Of a stretch of DNA of 64,000 nucleotides, positions 29,253-38,180 are shown piece by piece. The notes below the pieces were generated by a model. It saw only the letters and a list, made by a program, of their open reading frames with translations. It searched no databases and had not been told where the DNA came from. Both the position numbers and the translations under genes were made by a program. Source of the stretch: Mycobacterium szulgai (GTDB lineage Bacteria; Actinomycetota; Actinomycetes; Mycobacteriales; Mycobacteriaceae); contig NZ_LQPW01000019.1 of assembly GCF_002116635.1 (NCBI RefSeq), positions 62,001 through 126,000 of the forward strand, given 5' to 3'. Within the stretch, counting starts at the first letter, position 1, and every line of letters starts with the position of its first letter.

Positions 29253-30121
29253 GATGCGAACCTCGAGCTAGCCGAAAGAAATTCGGCGACCAGCCAGTTG
29301 AACAACTCCGCCCGCTCCCACTGCATCCAGTGCCCGGTGTCGGCGGTCATCACCAACTGCGCGTTGGGCATCGAGTTGAGCAACACCGGACCGCCGGCCG
29401 GGCGGTTGACCTTGTCGTCGCGGCCCCACAAGACCAGGGTGGGCGTCTGCAAATCCTTGAGTCGTTTGTCGCGGGTGAAATCCATGCGCCACAGGGTGCG
29501 CAACGCGCTGACGCCCGACGGGCGCTGCAGTGGCGGGTTCGCGATCACCTCGGGGTCAATTGACGCCGTGTATCGCAGGTCGATCAACTCGTCGGGTACC
29601 GAGGCGCCTTCGTAAACCAGATAATTGCGGATGAAGCTTTCCAGCTTCTGCCGGCTGGGGCCCGCGCCGCCGTAGTAGGACAGCAGACTCTTCAGTCCGG
29701 CGGTCGGTGCGCCGCGGGTGGTGCCGATGCCACCGGGGCCCATCAGTACGAGCTTGTCCACCCGGTCTGGAGTATCCAAGGCCAGCCGCAGCGCGGCCGC
29801 GCCGCCGTAGGAGTTGCCGACCAAATGCGCGGTTTCGATGCCGAGTTCGTCGAGTAGGCCGCGGATCTTGTCGGCGAGGTAGCCGAATGGGTCTTGTCGG
29901 TCGACGCCTTTCGCCGAGCGTCCGTAACCCGGCATGTCGGGAACGATTACGCGGAACTGCTGGGCCAGCGCGTCGATGTTGCGCGAGAAGTTGGACACTC
30001 CGGAGGCGCCTGGGCCGCCGCCGTGCAGCATGACCACCGCAGGCCCGCTGCCGGTTTCGGCGATGAAGATCGGCTTGCCCGCGACCACAATGGTGCGTTC
30101 GCTCAGGGTTGCGGTGCTCAT
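29249..30121 (-). CDS. Alpha/beta hydrolase, meta-cleavage C-C hydrolase (MhpC/HsaD-like)
   Basis: This 290-residue hydrolase has the oxyanion motif VVMLHGGGPGASGVSNFSRN typical of C-C bond hydrolases. The nucleophile is in LVGNSYGGAAALR, an acid residue is in LWGRDDKVNRP, and the final His is in TADTGHWMQWERAE. These enzymes split the ring-opened dienoate into a hydroxypentadienoate and an acid. The ATG at 30121 overlaps the hydroxylase stop and its own stop overlaps the dioxygenase start, giving a tight hydroxylase-hydrolase-dioxygenase order. The longer upstream frame is a shadow. Confidence 0.88.
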   Translation of the reverse strand: MSTATLSERTIVVAGKPIFIAETGSGPAVVMLHGGGPGASGVSNFSRNIDALAQQFRVIVPDMPGYGRSAKGVDRQDPFGYLADKIRGLLDELGIETAHLVGNSYGGAAALRLALDTPDRVDKLVLMGPGGIGTTRGAPTAGLKSLLSYYGGAGPSRQKLESFIRNYLVYEGASVPDELIDLRYTASIDPEVIANPPLQRPSGVSALRTLWRMDFTRDKRLKDLQTPTLVLWGRDDKVNRPAGGPVLLNSMPNAQLVMTADTGHWMQWERAELFNWLVAEFLSASSRFAS

Positions 30122-31719
30122 GCGATGGCTCCTGTCTTGGGCGCCGAAGCTAGGGCGGTGGGAGTAAGACCGGCCGGCGGCAGTGGCAGGGTCTGCCCGG
30201 ATTCTGCTGCGGCGTAGATGAATCCGTCGGGACGCAGCACCACGGCTGTTGCCTTCTTCCCCTGCAGCCAGGACAGCAGGGTGCCGTCCCGGTCGCAGAT
30301 CGTCTGCGGGACCACACCATCCTGCGGCCCGGTCACCCGAATCGCCGGCACACCGATGGCGGTCCAGGCGCGCCAACCCGAGGGGGCGTCTCCGGTGTAT
30401 AGCAGTGTCCACCGCCCGCCGAGGGCTGCGTCGAGGGAAACCGTGGCGCCGCGGGGGTCGATGATCCGCGGCTGCGGGATCTGCCAGCCCGCCGCGCGGT
30501 GTCCGGCTGCTAGGAAGCCGTTCTGATAGCGCGCCTGGGGAACCCACATCATTTTCTGCAGCTGATCCATCAGCGCAGGGAGATGCCCCATGGCACGTCC
30601 GATGCGATTACGCAGTGTGGCAACGACCTTCTTGCGCTCGGTGATGAGCCGGCCGACGAATACCGCACGTCGCGTCACCTCGGTGACATGGGGCTTGCGC
30701 TCGGCCTGGTAAGAGTCCAACAGGGAGTCCGGCGCCTGTCCATTGAGAACGGCGGCGAGTTTCCAGCACAGGTTGGCCGCATCGCGCACGCCCGCCGACA
30801 TGCCTTGACCGATCCACGGTGGCATGGCGTGTGCGGCATCGCCGGCCAGGAAAATGCGTCCGACGCGCCAGCGGTCGGCGACACGGACGTGATGGCAATA
30901 GACCACGGCGCGCAGTATTTCGACGTTTTCTGCGGTGATGCCTTGGGCGTTGAGCACCTTCCAAACCTCAGCGTCGGAAACCAATCGCGATGCATCCTCG
31001 CCGGCGCGCGCGGGGTATTCCCAGCGATGATGACCAAGGGGGGTGGGACAATCGACGGTGGGGCGGGCCGGATCGCAGTGAAACCGCAAGCGGTCGTGTG
31101 CGTCCCACTCCCGTATCACCTTGGTGTCGATGACGACCCAGCGCTCGGCATAGGTACGTCCGGCATATCCGACCCCCAATTGCCCTCGGGTGGGCGACGA
31201 TCCGCCATCCGCGGCGATGACGTACGACGCGTGCAGGCGTTTGAAGGTGTCGGTTCGCAGGTCAGCCAGCATCAGCTCGACGGCATCTTCCTTTGCCGCC
31301 ACCCGGAGGCATTCGTGCTCGGCCAGCACCTCCACATTGGGGAAGCGGGCGACTCCGTCGCGCAAGACTTCGTCCACCGCGGGCTGATACAGGAATTGCT
31401 GCGGCGGGTGGCCCATCCCGTGCGATTTGATGCTCAGGTTGATGAAGGGCAACCCCTCGGCATCGACGAACGCAATCGGCCGGTCCGGCAACATGTCCTG
31501 CTGGAGTCTGTCCGCCAGGCCGACGGACTGCCAAATGCGCATCACCTCTTCATCGGTAGATATTGCCCGGGCCCGCCCATAGATGTCCGGATCACGCTCG
31601 ATCACAACCACTTTCAAGCCCAGGCGGCCCAACAGGTTGGCCGCGGTGGCACCGGTTGGGCCGTAGCCGATCACGGCCACGTCGTAACGCGTCGCAGCAC
31701 AGATTTCAGTGTCATTCAT
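30118..31719 (-). CDS. FAD-dependent aromatic hydroxylase (MhpA-like)
   Basis: This 533-residue class A flavin monooxygenase resembles 3-(3-hydroxyphenyl)propionate hydroxylase. The FAD dinucleotide motif VIGYGPTGATAANLLGRLG is at about residues 17-35, a DG-type site is in YVIAADGGSSPTRG, and the second FAD motif is RIFLAGDAAHAMPPWIGQG. A C-terminal thioredoxin-like domain (RWTLLYTGDAPSGWRAW) matches the MhpA/phenol hydroxylase type. It would turn a phenolic substrate into the catechol for the extradiol enzyme. It is first in the minus-strand operon, divergent from the TetR gene across the twin palindromes. Confidence 0.88.
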   Translation of the reverse strand: MNDTEICAATRYDVAVIGYGPTGATAANLLGRLGLKVVVIERDPDIYGRARAISTDEEVMRIWQSVGLADRLQQDMLPDRPIAFVDAEGLPFINLSIKSHGMGHPPQQFLYQPAVDEVLRDGVARFPNVEVLAEHECLRVAAKEDAVELMLADLRTDTFKRLHASYVIAADGGSSPTRGQLGVGYAGRTYAERWVVIDTKVIREWDAHDRLRFHCDPARPTVDCPTPLGHHRWEYPARAGEDASRLVSDAEVWKVLNAQGITAENVEILRAVVYCHHVRVADRWRVGRIFLAGDAAHAMPPWIGQGMSAGVRDAANLCWKLAAVLNGQAPDSLLDSYQAERKPHVTEVTRRAVFVGRLITERKKVVATLRNRIGRAMGHLPALMDQLQKMMWVPQARYQNGFLAAGHRAAGWQIPQPRIIDPRGATVSLDAALGGRWTLLYTGDAPSGWRAWTAIGVPAIRVTGPQDGVVPQTICDRDGTLLSWLQGKKATAVVLRPDGFIYAAAESGQTLPLPPAGLTPTALASAPKTGAIA

Positions 31720-31754
31720 TGCCGCTCATCTCCCAGTCCGATCCGGGATTGTTC

Positions 31755-31790
31755 TGTAGTGATCACTACGGTAGTGTAGTGATCACTACA
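31755..31790. promoter_or_regulatory. Twin palindromic operator in the divergent promoter
   Basis: GTAGTGATCACTAC occurs twice, at 31756-31769 and 31776-31789, 20 bp centre to centre, i.e. about two helical turns. The second copy extends to the perfect 16-bp palindrome TGTAGTGATCACTACA (31775-31790). The block lies between the divergent hydroxylase and TetR genes, about 35 bp from each start. It is almost certainly the operator of the adjacent TetR protein, controlling both arms of the pathway. Confidence 0.88.
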
Positions 31791-31820
31791 GAGTCAATGC
31801 CCAAACGTGGAGGTGGTTCG

Positions 31821-32453
31821 ATGGCGAAAGAGGCGGCCAAGCGTCGCGGCAGTCGGGCTGACGGGGAGTTGTCGCGGGGTCGGATCTTGGATGCGGCCAC
31901 CGAAATCGCGGCCGAGCGTGGTTACGAGGGCACCAGTATCGCGTTGGTAAGTGCCAAGTGCGGACTGCCCGCCAGCTCGATCTACTGGCACTTCAAGGAC
32001 AAGGACGACCTGATCGCGGCGGTCATCGAGCGCAGTTTCGGCGCCTGGGAGACGGCGTGGGACGTGCCTGAGAATGGCACCACCGAGGAGCTGTTCCTGG
32101 GGCTGGCAGCGCAGATCGCCAAGGCATTGCTGGATGCGCCGGATTTCATCCGGCTGGGGTTGATGCTGGCCCTGGAACGCCGGCCGACCGAACCCCGCGC
32201 CCGCAGGATGTTTCTGCAGGTTCGCACCCAGGCGTTCGAGCAACTCAAGCGCAACTTCAGCGAGTTCGTGCCCGGCTTGACCGACTCACAGGTCCACCAG
32301 TTGGCCAGTTACGCGATGGCTGGCGGCGACGGCCTGTTCATCGCCAAGGAGATTGGTGGCGACGCGGTCGATCTGATCGCGCTGTTCGAGTTGCACGGCC
32401 GGGCACTCTATGACATGGCCCGCCGCTTCGTCGCGGAGGGGGAGAGTCGGTGA
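31821..32453 (+). CDS. TetR/AcrR family regulator of the ring-cleavage cluster
   Basis: This 210-residue regulator has the DNA-binding domain [41 protein letters not shown] at about residues 17-60 and a helical ligand domain. I chose the ATG at 31821 because GGAGG lies seven bases upstream; an in-frame ATG at 31797 sits almost on the operator and lacks such a site. Its stop overlaps the acetaldehyde dehydrogenase start (GTGA), so it leads the plus operon and would be autoregulated through the twin palindrome. Confidence 0.88.
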   Translation: MAKEAAKRRGSRADGELSRGRILDAATEIAAERGYEGTSIALVSAKCGLPASSIYWHFKDKDDLIAAVIERSFGAWETAWDVPENGTTEELFLGLAAQIAKALLDAPDFIRLGLMLALERRPTEPRARRMFLQVRTQAFEQLKRNFSEFVPGLTDSQVHQLASYAMAGGDGLFIAKEIGGDAVDLIALFELHGRALYDMARRFVAEGESR

Positions 32454-33433
32454 GGCTGAAAACTGTTCCAGGCCAACATCAGTGGCCGGTTGCGATTATC
32501 GGATCAGGCAACATCGGTACAGATTTGATGATGAAGATCCTGCTCAGCGATGGTCCGCTGACGGCGGCCGCCATGGTCGGCATCGATCCACACTCCGACG
32601 GGCTCGTCCGCGCCGCGCGGTTGGGGGTGCCGACGACCGCCGGCGGCGTCGAGGGTCTGTTGGCTATGCCCCACTTCGCTGATATCAAACTGGTTTTCGA
32701 TGCCACCTCCGCAAGCGCGCACCGCGTCAACTGCGCCAAGCTGGCCGGTTCCGGGGTGCGGATACTGGATCTCACACCCGCTTCGATCGGGCCGTTCTGT
32801 GTGCCGGCGGTCAATCTCGGCGAGCACATCGAGGCGCCGAACCTCAACATGGTCACCTGCGGCGGGCAGGCCACTGTGCCTATCGTCGCCGCGGTGGCCC
32901 AGAGCGGGGCCGTGTCCTACGCCGAGATCGTATCGTCCATATCGTCGAAGTCCGCCGGTCCGGGTACGCGCGCCAACATCGACGAATTCATCGAAACCAC
33001 CGCTGCCGCATTGCAAGTCGTCGGCGGGGCCCAGCGCGGCAAGGCGGTGATGATCTTCAACCCCGCTGACCCACCCGTCATGATGCGCAATACCGTCTAC
33101 TGTCTGGTCGACGGCTTGGAAAACGGGCCGGCCGACCATCGGCGGATCGAGACCGATGTGCTGGCCATGGTGGACAAGGTCGGAACCTATGTGCCCGGCT
33201 ACCGGCTCAAGCAACGGATTCAATTCGAACGCTTCTCCGACGACAACCCGCTGTATATTCCCGAGACGGGCAAGTTCACCGGCACCCGGGTGACCGTTCT
33301 GCTCGAAGTCGCCGGCGCCGCGCACTACCTGCCCGCATACGCGGGCAACCTCGACATCATGACCTCGGCGGCCCAAGCCACCGCCGAACGCATCGCCGTC
33401 CACGAGACCGAAACCGCCGGAGCGGCAACATGA
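32450..33433 (+). CDS. Acetaldehyde dehydrogenase (acylating), MhpF/DmpF-like
   Basis: This 327-residue enzyme turns acetaldehyde, NAD+ and CoA into acetyl-CoA. The nucleotide-binding motif [14 protein letters not shown] is at residues 14-27 and the catalytic Cys137 is in [14 protein letters not shown]. The stretch [12 protein letters not shown] and a C-terminal dimer region typical of DmpF are present. In this family it forms a channelled complex with the aldolase, which follows with a 4-bp overlap (ATGA). The GTG start overlaps the TetR stop. Confidence 0.93.
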   Translation: MRLKTVPGQHQWPVAIIGSGNIGTDLMMKILLSDGPLTAAAMVGIDPHSDGLVRAARLGVPTTAGGVEGLLAMPHFADIKLVFDATSASAHRVNCAKLAGSGVRILDLTPASIGPFCVPAVNLGEHIEAPNLNMVTCGGQATVPIVAAVAQSGAVSYAEIVSSISSKSAGPGTRANIDEFIETTAAALQVVGGAQRGKAVMIFNPADPPVMMRNTVYCLVDGLENGPADHRRIETDVLAMVDKVGTYVPGYRLKQRIQFERFSDDNPLYIPETGKFTGTRVTVLLEVAGAAHYLPAYAGNLDIMTSAAQATAERIAVHETETAGAAT

Positions 33434-34452
33434 ATCTTTACATCAGCGACGTGACGCTGCGGGACGGGATGCACGCGGTGCGGCATCAGTACAGCATCGA
33501 GCACGTCACTACAATCGCCAAGGCACTCGACGCCGCGGGGGTGGATTCCGTCGAGGTCGCTCATGGCGACGGCTTGGGCGGGTCCAGCTGTGTCTACGGC
33601 TTTGGCGCCCACACCGACCTGGAATGGATCGAAGCCGTCGCCGGTGTCGTCACCCGCGCCCAAGTCGCCACGCTGCTACTGCCCGGGATCGGCAGCGTGC
33701 ACAACCTCAAAGATGCGCGGCGCGCGGGCGTCGCGGTGGTACGCGTCGCCACCCATTGCACCGAAGCCGACATCTCGGCCCCGTACCTGGCTGCCGCCCG
33801 CGAGCTCGGTCTGGACCCGGTCGGCTTCCTGATGATGAGCCACCTGACCACCGCGCGCAGACTGGCCGAACAGGCCAAGCTCATGGAAGGCTACGGCGCG
33901 AGCTGTGTGTATGTGGTCGACTCCGGCGGGTCTATGACCATGGCCGATGTCGCCGACCGTGTCGACGCGTTGCGTCAAACACTTTTGCCCACAACCGAAA
34001 TCGGCATCCACGCCCATCACAATCTGTCGCTGGGGGTGGCCAACTCGATCGTCGCGGTCGAGCACGGCGCCCATCGCGTGGACGCCTCGCTCACCGGCAT
34101 GGGTGCCGGCGCCGGTAACGCACCCTTGGAGGTTTTCATTGCCGCCGCCGAGAAGCTGGGGTGGAACCATGGCTGCGATCTGCACGCGCTCGAGGATGCC
34201 GCCGAGGACGTCGTTCGCCCATTGCAGCACCGGCCGGTTCGCGTGGACCGGGAGACGCTGACGCTGGGCTATGCCGGGGTGTACTCGAGCTTTCTGCGCC
34301 ACGCGGAAGCCGCGGCCGAACGTTTTGGGATCGACGCGCGCACGCTGCTTGAAGAGGCCGGGCGGCGCGCCATGGTGGGCGGGCAAGAAGACATGCTCGT
34401 CGACATCGCGCTGGACTTGACCGCCGCCGAGAGCAGTTCGAGTAGTCGGTAG
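33430..34452 (+). CDS. 4-hydroxy-2-oxovalerate aldolase (MhpE/DmpG-like)
   Basis: This 340-residue class II aldolase splits 4-hydroxy-2-oxovalerate into pyruvate and acetaldehyde. It starts with the DRE-type signature [17 protein letters not shown] (Arg and metal Asp). It contains [13 protein letters not shown] and the metal-binding His pair in [16 protein letters not shown], and keeps the C-terminal helical domain that contacts the dehydrogenase. Its pyruvate product could feed the acetolactate genes downstream, which start about 100 bp later. Confidence 0.93.
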   Translation: MNLYISDVTLRDGMHAVRHQYSIEHVTTIAKALDAAGVDSVEVAHGDGLGGSSCVYGFGAHTDLEWIEAVAGVVTRAQVATLLLPGIGSVHNLKDARRAGVAVVRVATHCTEADISAPYLAAARELGLDPVGFLMMSHLTTARRLAEQAKLMEGYGASCVYVVDSGGSMTMADVADRVDALRQTLLPTTEIGIHAHHNLSLGVANSIVAVEHGAHRVDASLTGMGAGAGNAPLEVFIAAAEKLGWNHGCDLHALEDAAEDVVRPLQHRPVRVDRETLTLGYAGVYSSFLRHAEAAAERFGIDARTLLEEAGRRAMVGGQEDMLVDIALDLTAAESSSSSR

Positions 34453-34555
34453 CCTGGCGCGGCGGCTAACGCTGCGCATGCCAGCAGCGTGGCACCTCGG
34501 TATTGTCGCGAACATGGCCGCCCGGCGGTGGTCCTGCCAGCGAAGGAGAACCGAA

Positions 34556-35335
34556 TTGCCAGCGTTTGAGCCCCTCGAACTCGCCGGTTTTCGCCGGTGG
34601 GCGCACGCGATCCTGACGCATCGCCGCGGACGTGAGATCTACCAGACGTCGACCATGGGGGCACTGCTCAGTGGCGTATACGAAGGCGACGTCACGATCC
34701 GGGAGCTGTTGCGCCACGGCGACTTTGGCCTGGGCACCTTCAACTGTCTCGATGGCGAGATGCTGGTTCTCGACGGAGTCTGCTACCAGCTCCGCAGCGA
34801 CGGGAGCGCGACGATCGCCGACGCCGAGGAGCGCACACCGTTCGCCGCGGTCACCTGGTTTCGGCCCGAACGCCGGATCGACATCTCGGTTCCGTGTGAT
34901 CGCGCCAAGCTCAAGACCCTCATCGACCAGACGCTGGAGAGCATCAATCTCATGGTGGCCGTGCGGGTTACGGGTCAGTTCAGCAGTATCCACACCCGCA
35001 CCGTCGCCGCACAGCACCCGCCGTACCGGCCGTTCACCGAGGCTACGCAGGATCAGCAGGAGGTGACGTTCACCGATGTGAGCGGAACATTGGCCGGGTT
35101 CCGGATGCCCGATTACGAACAAGGCATCGCGGTGGCGGGCTACCACTCGCACTTCATCGACACCGACCGGCGTCGAGGCGGACACACGCTCGACTACCGG
35201 CTGGTCAGTGGCACCGTCGAGATCGGCATTCGCTCCGAGTTGCATCTGAGCCTGCAGCGCACGGCGCAATTTCTCGGCGCCGAGCTTGACCATGAGGATC
35301 TGGACGGGCAGATCCGCCAGACCGAGGGTGGTTAG
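34556..35335 (+). CDS. alsD: Alpha-acetolactate decarboxylase (AlsD/BudA)
   Basis: This enzyme decarboxylates acetolactate to acetoin. The zinc site is visible as AGYHSHFIDTDRRRGGH, with His197, His199 and His210, exactly the spacing of the family. The N-terminal half has the typical QTSTMGALLSGVYEGDVTIRELL and GDFGLGTFNCLDGEM segments. I chose a TTG start at 34556 because AAGGAG lies eight bases upstream and it yields 259 residues, the normal length; ATG codons at 34478 and 34514 would add unrelated basic residues. It sits 3 bp before alsS. Confidence 0.92.
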   Translation: MPAFEPLELAGFRRWAHAILTHRRGREIYQTSTMGALLSGVYEGDVTIRELLRHGDFGLGTFNCLDGEMLVLDGVCYQLRSDGSATIADAEERTPFAAVTWFRPERRIDISVPCDRAKLKTLIDQTLESINLMVAVRVTGQFSSIHTRTVAAQHPPYRPFTEATQDQQEVTFTDVSGTLAGFRMPDYEQGIAVAGYHSHFIDTDRRRGGHTLDYRLVSGTVEIGIRSELHLSLQRTAQFLGAELDHEDLDGQIRQTEGG

Positions 35336-35338
35336 ACG

Positions 35339-37000
35339 ATGAGTGTGCGGTCGGCTCAGCGAGTGGTGGAGACGCTGCGCGCCTACGGGATTCGGTACGT
35401 GTTCGGCGTTCCGGGCGCCAAGATCGATGCCGTGTTCGACGCGCTGCTCGATAGCGACATCGAGCTGGTGGTGTGCCGTCATGAACAGAACGCGGCGTTC
35501 ATGGCGGCCGCGGTCGGCCGGCTGACCGGTATCCCGGGAGCCGCGCTGGTGACGTCGGGACCGGGCACCACGAACTTGGCCACCGGCCTGGTGACGGCAA
35601 CCACCGAGCAGGACCCGATGGTCGCGATCTGCGGCGCCGTGGCCCGCGCCGACCGCCTTAAGCGCACCCACCAGTCGATGGACGCCTGTGCCGCGCTGCG
35701 GCCATTCACCAAGTACACCGGTGAGGTCAACGATCCCGACAACGTCCCCGAAGCCGTCGCCAACGCGATCCGCGCCGCAACGACGGTGCCGCGCGGTGCC
35801 GCGGCGGTGGTGCTGCCCGCTGACGTTGGTGCCGCGACGACGGCGACGGCAATCGTGCGGCCAGCGCCGGTGCCACCACTGGGTGCCGCGCCGTTGGAGT
35901 CGATCGCCCAGGCGGCCAACCTGATTCGGGCTGCCGAACGTCCGGTGCTGTTCGTCGGGGTGCGCGCCGGTGAGCCGGCGCCGTGCGCGCAGTTGCGCGA
36001 GCTGCTCGCGGTGACCGACCTGCCGGTGGTGGAAACGTTCCAGGCCGCGGGACTGGTGTCACGCGAGCTCGAGGACCATTTCGTGGGCCGCGTCGGCCTG
36101 TTTCGCAACCAGCCCGGTGACGTCTTGATCCAGCACGCCGATGTCCTGGTAACCGTGGGCTTCGACCCCGTTGAATACGTCCCCCGGCTATGGAACACCG
36201 ATCCGGCCCGGACACTGATACATATCGATGAGGTGCCCGCCGATGTCGACAACCACTACCAGCCGACGTGCGAGCTGCGCGGCGACATCGCGGCCACCAT
36301 CGGCGAGCTGACCCGCCTCGTGTCGGGGCTGCGGTTGTCGGGCGAGGCCGGCGCTGCGGTCGCCGAGCAGCGCGAGGCGCTGCGCCGCATCGATGACGAC
36401 GCACGAGCTCACCCGCACTCCGAGCGCGCGTTAGCGCCGGCGGCACTCGTGCTCAAGATCCGTGATGCGGTGCGCGACGACGCCACCATCGCCTGCGATG
36501 TGGGGTCGCACTACATCTATATGGCGCGCCACTTCCGCGTCTATGAACCGCGGCGGCTGCTGTTCTCGGACGGACAACAGACTCTTGGTGTGGCGTTGCC
36601 CTGGGCGATGGCCGCCGCGATGGTGCGCCCCGGAACTCAAGTGGTCTCGATCTCCGGTGACGGCGGGTTTCTCTTCAGCGCACAGGAATTGGAGACTGCC
36701 ACCCGCCTGGGACTCAACTTCACCCACGTCATCCTGCGCGACAATGCCTACGACATGGTGGCATTTCAGCAGCTGCTCAAGTACGGACGCACCTCGGGCG
36801 TTGCGCTCGGTGACTACGACATTGTGCACTACGCGATGGCGTTCGGCGCCAAGGGAATTCGCGTCGGCAGCATGGAGGAATTTGAGGAGGCGCTGCAATG
36901 TTCGCTGACTGAACCCGGTGTCACCGTGATCGACGTGCCGGTCGACTACACCCGCAACACCGAACTTTTCGCGCAGCTGCATGCCGGAGTGGTGGACTGA
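35339..37000 (+). CDS. alsS: Catabolic acetolactate synthase (AlsS type)
   Basis: This 553-residue thiamine-diphosphate enzyme condenses two pyruvates into acetolactate. The activating glutamate is in [14 protein letters not shown] (near residue 50), the ThDP/Mg motif is [15 protein letters not shown], and the segment [20 protein letters not shown] is characteristic of catabolic AlsS/BudB rather than biosynthetic IlvB. There is no small regulatory subunit nearby, consistent with that. It follows alsD by 3 bp and probably forms one transcript with tetR-mhpF-mhpE-alsD. Such enzymes may also join pyruvate and acetaldehyde. Confidence 0.9.
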   Translation: MSVRSAQRVVETLRAYGIRYVFGVPGAKIDAVFDALLDSDIELVVCRHEQNAAFMAAAVGRLTGIPGAALVTSGPGTTNLATGLVTATTEQDPMVAICGAVARADRLKRTHQSMDACAALRPFTKYTGEVNDPDNVPEAVANAIRAATTVPRGAAAVVLPADVGAATTATAIVRPAPVPPLGAAPLESIAQAANLIRAAERPVLFVGVRAGEPAPCAQLRELLAVTDLPVVETFQAAGLVSRELEDHFVGRVGLFRNQPGDVLIQHADVLVTVGFDPVEYVPRLWNTDPARTLIHIDEVPADVDNHYQPTCELRGDIAATIGELTRLVSGLRLSGEAGAAVAEQREALRRIDDDARAHPHSERALAPAALVLKIRDAVRDDATIACDVGSHYIYMARHFRVYEPRRLLFSDGQQTLGVALPWAMAAAMVRPGTQVVSISGDGGFLFSAQELETATRLGLNFTHVILRDNAYDMVAFQQLLKYGRTSGVALGDYDIVHYAMAFGAKGIRVGSMEEFEEALQCSLTEPGVTVIDVPVDYTRNTELFAQLHAGVVD

Positions 37001-37193
37001 ACCGGCTGCTTGCGCTTGAGCGCATCGCCACCTAGGATATGAACAGTTGATTCATTCGCATGGCAATAGTTGCCAGCGAACATGATCGTAGCGCTCGCGG
37101 AATGCGAGGGTTCCGCCGGGTTGCGAAGTGGCACCGCCCCTATTGAGTTGGGCGAGCCCGGCGGTAGCCGAAACTGAAATGAGATGAGTTCAT

Positions 37194-37697
37194 ATGCTGT
37201 ATGTCCTGTACGTCCGGTCGATGCGCCGACTCGGCCATAAGCTTTGGTTCGCCAAATACGTCAAGCACATCGCCTCGAAGTTGGACCGCGCATTGATTCG
37301 CCTCAGCCGCGGGCGGCTGTCGTTGATGGGTCCCGCGCTGACGACGATGCTGCTGACCACAACCGGGAGGAAGACCGGCAAGCGGCGCACGGTTCCGGTG
37401 TTCTACGTACCCGATGGCGAGAACTTGGTCGCGGCCTGCGAGAACCTCGGTCTGGAAACGGCGAGCAGTTGGCCCAAGAACCTGTTCGCAAACCCGGCGG
37501 CGGATATCGATATCGCGGGTAGCGCCAAGCGCTACCTGGCCCGGCTTGCCACGGGCGACGAGATCGACCGCAACATGCCGAAACTAGTGGAGATGTGGCC
37601 CGCGCACGACACCTACCTGAAGCGTGGCGGGGCCCGCTACGTCTTCGTCTTCGAGCCGGTCGATGCAGTGATCGCCGACACTGCGGTGGCTGGATAG
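37194..37697 (+). CDS. Deazaflavin (F420)-dependent nitroreductase/quinone reductase family protein
   Basis: This 167-residue protein is of the Ddn/DUF385 split-barrel family, common in mycobacteria. The diagnostic run is TTTGRKTGKRRTVPVFYVPDG followed by NPAADIDIAG, as in F420H2-dependent quinone reductases. An N-terminal basic amphipathic region (KLWFAKYVKHIASKLDRAL) may lie on the membrane. It stands alone, 193 bp after alsS and 483 bp before the polyketide synthase, so membership in either cluster is unclear. It could reduce a quinone or an enone of the nearby pathway. Confidence 0.82.
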   Translation: MLYVLYVRSMRRLGHKLWFAKYVKHIASKLDRALIRLSRGRLSLMGPALTTMLLTTTGRKTGKRRTVPVFYVPDGENLVAACENLGLETASSWPKNLFANPAADIDIAGSAKRYLARLATGDEIDRNMPKLVEMWPAHDTYLKRGGARYVFVFEPVDAVIADTAVAG

Positions 37698-37769
37698 CGA
37701 CCCTTACCACTGCGCCCGGGTGCGGCCGTATTGGTTGTTTTGTTGCGTCTTTTTTCTGCACTGGTCGGA

Positions 37770-37792
37770 CGGCGCGCGCGTGTTGCGCGCCG
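37770..37792. terminator. GC-rich hairpin after the Ddn-like gene (possible terminator)
   Basis: CGGCGCGC and GCGCGCCG form a perfect 8-bp stem with a 7-base loop, 72 bp past the stop of the Ddn-like gene. There is no downstream T-run, but mycobacterial terminators often lack one. It could equally be incidental in GC-rich DNA. Confidence 0.35.
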
Positions 37793-38000
37793 CACCCGGC
37801 GCCGGTCGCCTCGCGTATTCCGTTGACCGGCAAGTTATTTCATGCGGCTGTGGCAACGATTGGCGGGTTCGGCCGGGCAATTGCGAGGCTGCCCATTCAG
37901 GTGAAAATGCACATTTTTTCGCCCAGGTCTTAAAAAGGCTCTTGCGCTCTGGCTGCGCGCCGCATATCATAATCAACCGAACGATTACATAGGCAACTGT

Positions 38001-38030
38001 TATTACGTGCAATGATTGCACGCGGTAATA
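38001..38030. promoter_or_regulatory. Compound inverted repeat upstream of the polyketide synthase
   Basis: GTGCAAT, one base, ATTGCAC (38007-38021) is flanked by a second arm pair TATTAC (38001-38006) and GTAATA (38025-38030), offset by a 3-base bulge. The 30-bp dyad lies about 150 bp before the PKS start in an AT-rich setting and is a good candidate operator; no regulator gene is adjacent. Confidence 0.5.
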
Positions 38031-38180
38031 CAGTTTGTGATCAGCAACGTGCCATCTGCGCGCCGGTTTGTCCGGCGCCGCGATCGCGCTTCCTCAGCAG
38101 CGAAATGTCGGCGATGGCGTGCTGCGCCAATGTCATGCCAAAAGCCTTGTTGCGTACCAATTTATCTAGGAGCAGGTGCA

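Larger units (their letters stand above)
37698..38180. promoter_or_regulatory. 483-bp non-coding region upstream of the polyketide synthase
   Basis: No gene is supported here. The stretch, especially 37880-38030, is clearly more AT-rich than its surroundings. It holds a GC hairpin (37770-37792) and a compound inverted repeat (38001-38030), described separately, and ends with AGGAG at 38168-38172, eight bases before the GTG of the polyketide synthase. It probably contains the promoter of the PKS operon and a long leader. Confidence 0.5.

Noticed and set aside
35339..37000. Biosynthetic acetolactate synthase IlvB for branched-chain amino acids
   Set aside because: No regulatory subunit or ilvC nearby, the [16 protein letters not shown] region is of the catabolic AlsS type, and it pairs with acetolactate decarboxylase.
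37770..37792. Confident intrinsic terminator
   Set aside because: The stem is perfect but there is no T-run and GC-rich hairpins are frequent here, so it is listed only as a possible terminator.
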